Below, piece after piece: positions 33,882 through 39,662 of a DNA stretch of 39,662 nt. Made by a program: the position numbers and the translations under genes. Where the stretch lies: NCBI RefSeq assembly GCF_028285565.1, contig NZ_JANQOY010000219.1:1-39662 (forward strand), in the 5' to 3' direction. Source of the DNA: Acaryochloris sp. IP29b_bin.148 (lineage in GTDB: Bacteria > Cyanobacteriota > Cyanobacteriia > Thermosynechococcales > Thermosynechococcaceae). Below the pieces are notes generated by a model, which was given only the letters and a program-made list of their open reading frames with translations, was not told where the DNA came from and searched no databases. Each line of letters starts with the position of its first letter. Positions within the stretch are counted from its first letter, which is position 1.

Positions 33882-35471
33882 ATGGATGCAGCCGCCCTTT
33901 GGCAACGCTATCAAGACTGGCTTTATTACCACGAGCAGCTGGGTATCTATGTAGACATCAGCCGCATGAGTTTTGATGATGCATTCGTGGAACGCTTGGA
34001 GCCTAAGTTTATAAAGGCGTTCAAGGAAATGGATGCCCTGGAAGCGGGTGCGATCGCAAATCCTGACGAAAATCGCATGGTTGGCCATTATTGGCTCCGA
34101 GACTCTAATCTTGCCCCCACCCCTGAATTAAAGAAAGAAATTGTTACTACCTTAGAAAAGATAGAAGCCTTTGCAGCGGATGTTCATGCGGGACGGATTA
34201 AGCCCGACACCGCCCCTCGCTTTACCGACGTGATTTCTATTGGTATTGGTGGGTCTTCTTTAGGACCTCAGTTTGTATCTCAGGCTTTGGCGGTGCTCCA
34301 TCCTGCCTTAGAGCTGCATTTTATCGATAACACCGATCCGGCGGGCATGGACTATATTTTGGACCGGGTTCAAGATCGCTTGGATACCACCCTGGTGGTC
34401 ACCATTTCCAAGTCTGGCGGTACACCTGAGACTCGTAATGGCATGCTAGAAGCAAAAAACCGCTTCAAAAATTTGGGATTAGATTTTCCCAAACATGCCG
34501 TTGCCGTGACGGGATATGGCAGTAAACTCGCCCAAACTGCCGAAGATGAGGGCTGGTTAGCGATGCTCCCTATGCATGACTGGGTGGGGGGGAGGACCTC
34601 TGAACTGTCTGCTGTGGGCTTGGTGCCAGCGTCCTTACAAGGCATCGCCATTCGGGAGATGTTGGCAGGGGCCAAAGCCATGGATGAAGCCACCCGAATC
34701 CATGATCTGAAAACCAATCCCGCTGCCTTGCTAGCCTTGTCGTGGTATTTTGCCGGGGAAGGGGCAGGCAAAAAAGATATGGTGATTTTGCCTTACAAAG
34801 ACAGCCTGATGCTGTTTAGCCGTTACCTTCAGCAGTTGGTGATGGAGTCCTTAGGTAAAGAAAAAGATCTCGACGACAAGATTGTGCACCAAGGCATTGC
34901 CGTTTATGGCAACAAAGGGTCAACAGATCAACATGCCTATGTCCAAGAATTACGGGAAGGCATTCCTAACTTCTTCCTGACCTTTATCGAGGTTTTAAAA
35001 GATCGCGATGGTACCCGCTTTGAAGTGGAACCCGGTGTGACCTCAGGGGATTACTTATCGGGATTTCTCTTAGGGACCCGAGAAGCGCTCTATGAAAAAC
35101 GTCGCGATTCCATTACCGTGACCCTACCCGAAGTAACGCCGAAGCAGGTGGGTGCTTTGATTGCCCTGTATGAGCGGGCCGTGGGTCTCTATGCATCCTT
35201 AATTAATGTCAATGCCTATCACCAACCTGGTGTAGAGGCAGGCAAGAAAGCCGCAACGGATACCATTGCGTTGCAAAATAAAATTGTGCAAATCCTCAGA
35301 AATACCCTAACGCCGTTACCTATCACCAGTCTAGCTGAGAAGGCCGAAGCCCCGGATAAAGTAGAGACCGTCTATAAAATTGTCCGACATCTCGCCGCTA
35401 ATAAACGGGGTGTTGAGCTATACGGTAATCCAGCGGAGCCAGGGAGCCTCCAGGTAACCCTAAAAGGCTAG
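33882..35471 (+). CDS. pgi: Glucose-6-phosphate isomerase
   Basis: 529 residues of the phosphoglucose isomerase family, interconverting glucose 6-phosphate and fructose 6-phosphate in glycolysis, the oxidative pentose phosphate pathway and glycogen metabolism. [30 protein letters not shown] (sugar-phosphate binding), and the catalytic regions [15 protein letters not shown] and [16 protein letters not shown] are intact. The start is the ATG at 33882. It is followed by a strong terminator and is probably a single-gene unit. With glgB in the same window it feeds carbon storage, but the two are not linked in one operon. Confidence 0.97.
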   Translation: MDAAALWQRYQDWLYYHEQLGIYVDISRMSFDDAFVERLEPKFIKAFKEMDALEAGAIANPDENRMVGHYWLRDSNLAPTPELKKEIVTTLEKIEAFAADVHAGRIKPDTAPRFTDVISIGIGGSSLGPQFVSQALAVLHPALELHFIDNTDPAGMDYILDRVQDRLDTTLVVTISKSGGTPETRNGMLEAKNRFKNLGLDFPKHAVAVTGYGSKLAQTAEDEGWLAMLPMHDWVGGRTSELSAVGLVPASLQGIAIREMLAGAKAMDEATRIHDLKTNPAALLALSWYFAGEGAGKKDMVILPYKDSLMLFSRYLQQLVMESLGKEKDLDDKIVHQGIAVYGNKGSTDQHAYVQELREGIPNFFLTFIEVLKDRDGTRFEVEPGVTSGDYLSGFLLGTREALYEKRRDSITVTLPEVTPKQVGALIALYERAVGLYASLINVNAYHQPGVEAGKKAATDTIALQNKIVQILRNTLTPLPITSLAEKAEAPDKVETVYKIVRHLAANKRGVELYGNPAEPGSLQVTLKG

Positions 35472-35495
35472 TCACTGCGCGTAACCAAAATATCA

Positions 35496-35529
35496 ACGGG
35501 CCTTCTGCATCCAGAGGCCCGTTTTTATT
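35496..35529 (+). terminator. Rho-independent terminator of pgi
   Basis: ACGGGCCT (35496-35503) and AGGCCCGT (35515-35522) form a perfect 8-bp GC-rich stem with an 11-nt loop. A T-run (35522-35526, then ATT) follows directly. It lies 25 bp after the pgi stop, as expected for an intrinsic terminator. Confidence 0.88.
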
Positions 35530-35661
35530 GCAGGTTGTTGTTATCGCGGATCGTTCCATGGCAAAAATTCCCCGGAATCTTTCTAAGAAATGTTCATTAA
35601 CCCGATGAGAATTCCCATACTAAGTCTATGGCCCTTATGCCCTTGCATTTAAATTCCAACC

Positions 35662-36564
35662 ATGACGTCTTCCCCTACGCCCCAATTGATTATTACTGGC
35701 GAGATTCCACGAAAAATTGATCTCACAAGCCAAAAAACTTGGACCCTAGGACGAAGTTCGATTAATTCGATTGTGTTGGCGGAAGGGGCTGTCTCTCGGC
35801 ATCATGCCAAGCTAGAGGTTGTGGATAATCGGCATTGCTACTTTGTGGATCTCAATAGCAGCAATGGTTCTCGACTGAATCAGAAGTGGATCACAGAGCC
35901 GTTACTTCTCAAACATGGCGATGTGATTACCATCGGATCCATCAATATCCGATTTCATTTGCCCTATGTCACCCATTCCGGTTCTACGATTCCGTTTCGC
36001 CCTAAACAAGTGTTGATGATGCAGGAGTCGGCCACTCAAGGCATCATTTGGCAGGAGATCCTCTGTTCTCAGGGATTTGATGTCCATTGGTTACCTCCTT
36101 CTGCCAACATCCAACAGCGCATGAACTTGGATGCGGCTGCGAATGTTCTGCCTGATTTACTGTTGGTGGATATTGAAGCGTATAAAGGGGATGCCTTGGC
36201 GTTGTGTGTTTGGTGTCGGGATACTTACCCCCAGCTGCCCTTATTTCTAACCCTCAGTACGGTCGCGTCCGCTTCTATTGTGGAGACGAATGCAACTCTG
36301 CCCACGGGAACGGGGAAAATATTGCCCGCATTTCCTTGCGATCAGCTATCCATGAAAATTGGCACCTTTGTGCAATCTCTAGAATTCGTCCTAGAGGGCA
36401 TGGGTGGCTGCACCTTGAATCAGCAGGATCTGATGGCAGCCCTTGCCAACTTGGATCAGATTCTCAGTCGTTCCAGCGTTCCCCCTGTGGCCACTCCGAC
36501 CTTTGAGGATGATCTAGATGAATTTACGATTCTAGATAACAAGAAAAATCCCCAGGCTAGTTAA
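35662..36564 (+). CDS. FHA-domain protein with a degenerate receiver-like domain
   Basis: 300 residues. Residues 8-105 are a forkhead-associated domain, which binds phosphothreonine: TWTLGRSSINSIVLAEGAVSRHHAKLEV holds the GRxxxN and SRxH motifs and DLNSSNGSRLN completes the core. From about 115 to 250 the layout resembles a response-regulator receiver (QVLMMQES, DLLLVDIEAYKGDALALCVWCRD with Asp in the phospho-acceptor strand, FLTLSTVAS), but the pattern is loose. A polar acidic tail follows. It may link a Ser/Thr kinase signal to another partner. No kinase gene is adjacent. Confidence 0.75.
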   Translation: MTSSPTPQLIITGEIPRKIDLTSQKTWTLGRSSINSIVLAEGAVSRHHAKLEVVDNRHCYFVDLNSSNGSRLNQKWITEPLLLKHGDVITIGSINIRFHLPYVTHSGSTIPFRPKQVLMMQESATQGIIWQEILCSQGFDVHWLPPSANIQQRMNLDAAANVLPDLLLVDIEAYKGDALALCVWCRDTYPQLPLFLTLSTVASASIVETNATLPTGTGKILPAFPCDQLSMKIGTFVQSLEFVLEGMGGCTLNQQDLMAALANLDQILSRSSVPPVATPTFEDDLDEFTILDNKKNPQAS

Positions 36565-36588
36565 GGCTGACTCGGCAATCTCTGCCCC

Positions 36589-37488
36589 TTAAGGACCGAT
36601 CGATGGGATCAGCCCCAATAGTATGGGTAAGGTGACCAGGCTGAGTAAGGTGGAGCCGATAATGGAGCGGGCAACCCGGGCGGGCTCTCCCCCAAACTCA
36701 TTAACCCAAATCAGGGTGTTGACGGCAGTGGGCATGGCGCTTTGAAGCACGAGCACCTGTAAATCTAAAGGGGCGAGTCGTAGACTGGTGCCTATGCCTA
36801 GGGCGAGCAGAGGCGCGAGGAGCAGCCGCAGACTGGCAGCCATTAGTTCATACTGGCCAATTTGCAATGGATTTTGGGCCAACTGCATACCTAGGGTGAC
36901 CAGGGCAATGGGGATGGCGGCATTCCCCAACATGGCGAGCCCCTCATCGAGACGGAAGGGGAGCTGAAGCCCCGAGACCTGGAGCAGTAACCCAGCCAGC
37001 ATGGCCCAGAATAGCGGTAGCTTGAGAGTTAACGCGAGACCAGCGCGAAGCCCTGATGTATTCAGCAACGCCGGTCCTACCCCTGCCATCAAAATGGCGG
37101 CGGAAATCAGATAAATAATCGCCCGCTCCAATCCCGCTGCCCCTAAGGTAAAGGAGACCATGGGTAAACCCAGGTTACCGACATTGCCAAACAGGGTGGT
37201 GGCTAGCAGACTCATTTTGACCGGGGGGGAAAGTTTTAACCCACGGCTAATGAGCAGAACGATCACTGCTAGGGTCAGGGTGGTGAGCAGATATCCAGCG
37301 ATCAACCCTGCCGCGCTCTGGAGAGATAGGGTATTGCGATAGAGGCTACTGGCAATCAGAGCTGGGACCAGGATATAGATGGCCAGATGCGATAAGGTTT
37401 GGTAGTCCAGCTTTAGGGTATTGCCTGCTAGATAACCAATGCAGATAATCAGGCTGACTGGCAGGATGGCAGGGAGTAAGGCGGTCAT
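36589..37488 (-). CDS. Auxin-efflux-carrier-type (AEC) transporter
   Basis: 299 residues from the ATG at 37488; a TTG at 37500 is in frame. About ten predicted helices in two similar halves: LPVSLIICIGYLAGNTLKLD and a conserved NVGNLGLPM (FGNVGNLGLPMVSFTLG) in the first half, and NAAIPIALVTLGMQLAQ in the second. This matches bacterial AEC/MleP-type carriers of organic acids or amino-acid-derived compounds rather than plant auxin transport. Substrate unknown. It converges with the FHA gene, 25 bp apart, and is divergent from the DUF2809 gene. Confidence 0.9.
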   Translation of the reverse strand: MTALLPAILPVSLIICIGYLAGNTLKLDYQTLSHLAIYILVPALIASSLYRNTLSLQSAAGLIAGYLLTTLTLAVIVLLISRGLKLSPPVKMSLLATTLFGNVGNLGLPMVSFTLGAAGLERAIIYLISAAILMAGVGPALLNTSGLRAGLALTLKLPLFWAMLAGLLLQVSGLQLPFRLDEGLAMLGNAAIPIALVTLGMQLAQNPLQIGQYELMAASLRLLLAPLLALGIGTSLRLAPLDLQVLVLQSAMPTAVNTLIWVNEFGGEPARVARSIIGSTLLSLVTLPILLGLIPSIGP

Positions 37489-37561
37489 CGCAGCCCTCAA
37501 TCAATGGCTAAAGTCATCCTAGGTTGGATTTACGAGAGCGTCACTCGAATTGTTGATTGTT

Positions 37562-37978
37562 ATGTCTAAGCGACCAGCCCCACTGTATCGTCCCTATCGC
37601 CAGGCGTTGGCTGTGAGTATGGCGGTGATTGTGCCCTTGGGATTGACCTTTAAGTTTTATCAGGGGCCGGGGCAGTCGTGGCTCAATGATACGTTTGGCG
37701 GGGTGCCCTATGAGATTTTCTTTGTTTTGCTGGCGGCCTATATTTGGCCTTCGGTCTCTCCTGGGCGGATTGCGATCTCAGTTTGTCTCACCACCTGTGG
37801 ATTGGAATTCCTACAGCTCTGGCAACCCGCATGGCTGCAAGCGATCCGGGCCACTTTACTCGGACGGCTGGTGTTAGGCAATACCTTTAGCTGGGAAGAC
37901 TTTCCCTACTATTTTGTCGGGAGTGGATTGGGATGGTTAGGGTTGCGTTGGTTGAAGCGAGTGACATCTCACACCTAA
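37562..37978 (+). CDS. DUF2809 family membrane protein
   Basis: 138 residues from the ATG at 37562 (a TTG four codons upstream is in frame). Four predicted helices. The family pattern is clear: LGLTFKFYQGPGQSWLNDTFGGVPYE, then TTCGLEFLQLWQPAWLQAIRATLLGRLVLGNTFSWEDFPYYFVGSGLGW. DUF2809 proteins are small and uncharacterised. The stop codon forms part of the first arm of the hairpin at 37969-38006, so termination is tight. Confidence 0.88.
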   Translation: MSKRPAPLYRPYRQALAVSMAVIVPLGLTFKFYQGPGQSWLNDTFGGVPYEIFFVLLAAYIWPSVSPGRIAISVCLTTCGLEFLQLWQPAWLQAIRATLLGRLVLGNTFSWEDFPYYFVGSGLGWLGLRWLKRVTSHT

Positions 37979-38006
37979 TTTTTTAGGGTTGAGAATTTAG
38001 GTGTGA
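37969..38006. terminator. Hairpin between converging genes
   Basis: TCACACCTAA (37969-37978, including the TAA stop of the DUF2809 gene) and TTAGGTGTGA (37997-38006) form a perfect 10-bp stem with an 18-nt loop that has a T-tract. It lies between the DUF2809 gene and the Rieske gene, whose stop is at 38037, and may end both transcripts. Confidence 0.65.
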
Positions 38007-38036
38007 ACATTGGCTGTCACCGATAAAGACAATGAT

Positions 38037-39008
38037 TCAGACTGTAGAACGCTTTTCCCAACTGCGGTATAGGTCTTCTGCGTAGAACATAATGTCCTCA
38101 TTGGGCAGGCGAATGGTCGATTTTTGTCTGAGATATAAGCTTTCAAGGCACTGAGTGTCTTGCTCTACCACCAATGAAGCTGCATGGAGCAAAGAGTCTT
38201 GCATCACTGCTTTTAACTCTGGGTTACTAAACTTGGCATAGAGCAAGATAAAGGTTTTGGTTCGATCCTCCGTTTCTGGATAAAGGATATGCCCTTGATA
38301 AGTTTGAACATCAGGTGACTTGAGACAAAAAAACTGGGTAGAGGGAAAAACATATTCCAAGACGTTCTGCATTACCTCTGGAATGGCCCCTAACATCGGG
38401 TTTGCTGCAATCTCCTCGGGGGTGTAGTCTTCCTTCTCGACTGTTTGAGCGACCCTAGCATAAATATCTTGTTGCTCAATAAACTCCGCTGTGCATGATT
38501 TGCACTTAAAAAATTCTCGATGAGTCCCGTTTTGATGATGGTGGTCATAGTTAATCATTAGACTGCGCAAAAAGTTGCTGCGAATGCTTTTTTCGGCAGT
38601 CACTCCCAGAAACTCATAGTCAGCCGCCACCTGCTGATGCAGAGTAGGGATCGATAACTTTGGTTCAAAGCCGCCGTAAGTCCAGACGAATTCACCCTCA
38701 ACGATTAACTCTAAGGGGTTAGCCAACGGTGCTTGGCTGAAGGTTTCAGCCTGAAGCAGCTGACCTGCACCATTAAACTCCAGAGCATGAAAGGGACAGG
38801 TAATCGTATTTCTGTGGCTACAAATCCAGCCATTGGATAAAGGCGCTTGCATATGGGGACAAATATTGTTGAGGGCAGATACGTTTCCCTCAGTGTCTTG
38901 CCAGAGAACGTAATCCTGGCCATTTAAGGTGATTTTAGTGGGCTGATTAATTCCCAGCATGGACTTGTGCGCGATCAACCAAGGCGCACCGGGAAGGATA
39001 GGTTGCAT
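38037..39008 (-). CDS. Rieske [2Fe-2S] oxygenase-type protein
   Basis: 323 residues. The Rieske centre is CPH at 50-52 and CPFH at 71-74 (C-x-H ... C-x2-H). The mononuclear-iron site fits DHHHQNGTH (Asp155, His158, His163; N153 also near), so this is a terminal oxygenase, not just an electron carrier. CKSC at 169-172 is an extra CxxC just after the iron site. The PAO/Tic55-type chlorophyll-pathway oxygenases also carry a CxxC, but placed later, so membership is unclear. The start ATG at 39008 lies just 10 bp from a perfect palindrome (39019-39040). Substrate unknown. It is divergent from the TetR gene, which suggests that TetR controls it. Confidence 0.82.
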   Translation of the reverse strand: MQPILPGAPWLIAHKSMLGINQPTKITLNGQDYVLWQDTEGNVSALNNICPHMQAPLSNGWICSHRNTITCPFHALEFNGAGQLLQAETFSQAPLANPLELIVEGEFVWTYGGFEPKLSIPTLHQQVAADYEFLGVTAEKSIRSNFLRSLMINYDHHHQNGTHREFFKCKSCTAEFIEQQDIYARVAQTVEKEDYTPEEIAANPMLGAIPEVMQNVLEYVFPSTQFFCLKSPDVQTYQGHILYPETEDRTKTFILLYAKFSNPELKAVMQDSLLHAASLVVEQDTQCLESLYLRQKSTIRLPNEDIMFYAEDLYRSWEKRSTV

Positions 39009-39018
39009 CAGATTTTAT

Positions 39019-39040
39019 TAATTAAACACTTGTTTAATTA
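39019..39040. promoter_or_regulatory. 22-bp palindrome, likely TetR operator
   Basis: The half-site TAATTAAACA (39019-39028) and its exact reverse complement TGTTTAATTA (39031-39040) are separated by CT. It sits between the Rieske gene start (39008) and the TetR gene start (39111), which are divergent. Perfect symmetry, length and location match an autoregulatory TetR operator that would block transcription towards the Rieske gene. Confidence 0.75.
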
Positions 39041-39110
39041 GAGCCTATACAACCCCGATCAGGATGTCAAGAATTACACTAAATTGAGTCGCTACTGTGA
39101 TGGACTGCTC

Positions 39111-39662
39111 GTGCCTCCGCCTAAATCTTCGCGCTCAACCTCCAAATCAGGTAAACGAAGCCGTAACCCGGAAGTTACTAAGGCTAAAATTCTAGATTCT
39201 GCTATCGAAGAGTTTGCTCAGTATGGATTAACGGGGGCACGCACAGAAGCGATCGCATCCAAAAGCGGGGTCACTAAGGCCCTGCTGTGCTACTACTTCA
39301 AAAATAAAGAAACCCTCTATCAGGCGGTCTTACAGCACCTCGTCACTGAAATTAACACTGCTTTTCAACCCACTGACTGGGAACAGCAGTCTCCTAAGCA
39401 GGCATTGGCAGCAATGATTCGGGCTTACATTAACTTTGAATCGAAAAATCGATGGCATGGCATGTTGTGGTTTCAAGAAGCCATTCAGAATCAGGGAAAG
39501 TATGGGGAACAAACGGGATGGCAAGTAGGCTTTCAAGGCATCGTTCAGATCCTGGAAAAAGGGATGGCAGAGGGACAGTTTCGCCAACTAGATGCGTTTT
39601 TAACGGCCATCAATATCTTGGGAATCTGCTCGTTTTACTTTGATGCCCATGAGAACTTGAAA
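39111..39662 (+). CDS. TetR-family transcriptional regulator, N-terminal part (runs off the window)
   Basis: 184 codons are open from the GTG at 39111 to the window edge with no stop. The helix-turn-helix region is clear: AKILDSAIEEFAQYGLTGAR, then EAIASKSGVTKALLCYYFKNKETLYQAV, the pattern of a TetR DNA-binding domain, preceded by a basic segment (KSGKRSRNPEVTK). The C-terminal ligand domain is helical and incomplete. The start codon is not certain; an in-frame TTG lies at 39084 and no strong Shine-Dalgarno is seen. It is divergent from the Rieske oxygenase gene with the palindrome between, so the likely regulated target is that gene and itself. Confidence 0.88.
   Translation, partial: MPPPKSSRSTSKSGKRSRNPEVTKAKILDSAIEEFAQYGLTGARTEAIASKSGVTKALLCYYFKNKETLYQAVLQHLVTEINTAFQPTDWEQQSPKQALAAMIRAYINFESKNRWHGMLWFQEAIQNQGKYGEQTGWQVGFQGIVQILEKGMAEGQFRQLDAFLTAINILGICSFYFDAHENLK

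Overview
The window reads as a piece of cyanobacterial chromosome. It carries the start of phosphoribulokinase (prk), the chelatase subunit gene chlI, solanesyl-diphosphate synthase, glgB, and many small families known mainly from cyanobacteria (DUF3082-like, Uma2/DUF820, DUF2809, double-glycine-leader peptides). The palindrome GCGATCGC, which is over-represented in many cyanobacteria, recurs (for example at 2310-2317 and 2686-2693). Several products resemble those of Acaryochloris-type cyanobacteria, but the species is an inference. No rRNA, tRNA, intact insertion sequence, prophage or CRISPR array was seen.

Layout. 1-3.2 kb: 5' end of prk (minus), a small membrane protein, an 830-bp gene-free stretch rich in hairpins, then sds and lepB. 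3.2-8.8 kb: chlI, a small secreted protein, pdxH, a PlsY-like/PEP-binding fusion, a four-helix membrane protein and an aldo/keto reductase, all on the plus strand. 9.2-13 kb: a Wzc-like polysaccharide co-polymerase with a BY-kinase-type ATPase, followed on the minus strand by two paralogous GNAT proteins, each with a membrane hairpin inside the acetyltransferase fold. 13.2-20 kb: a MITE-like element, a methylglyoxal-synthase/lipid-kinase fusion, a His/Arg-rich secreted protein, a Uma2 protein, an MFS transporter, small secreted, DUF952 and membrane proteins, and a Nudix hydrolase. 20.3-21 kb: a tandem pair of double-glycine-leader peptide genes with identical leaders and divergent cores. 21-28 kb: a LapA/degenerate-GGDEF membrane protein, a TPR protein, a rhomboid protease with a zinc ribbon, a gene remnant, a glutamine amidotransferase, glgB and a YbjN-like protein. 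28-31.4 kb: a matrixin-type metalloprotease with RTX repeats, then a VanW protein. 31.5-35.5 kb: LivG/LivM-type ABC transporter genes (minus), then pgi with a clear terminator. 35.6-39.7 kb: an FHA protein, an auxin-efflux-type carrier, a DUF2809 protein, a Rieske oxygenase and the 5' end of a divergent TetR regulator, with a perfect 22-bp palindrome between the last two.

Functional threads. Central metabolism and photosynthesis: prk, pgi, glgB, chlI, sds, pdxH. Surface and secretion: the Wzc-like protein, lepB, the RTX protease, the double-glycine peptides and several small exported proteins. The least explained features are the duplicated leader peptides with the nested inverted repeats between them, the membrane-interrupted acetyltransferase pair, the cysteine-cluster RTX matrixin, the LapA-GGDEF hybrid, the hairpin-rich stretch before sds, and the TetR-Rieske pair with its operator. 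All calls come from reading the sequence; no database search was run.
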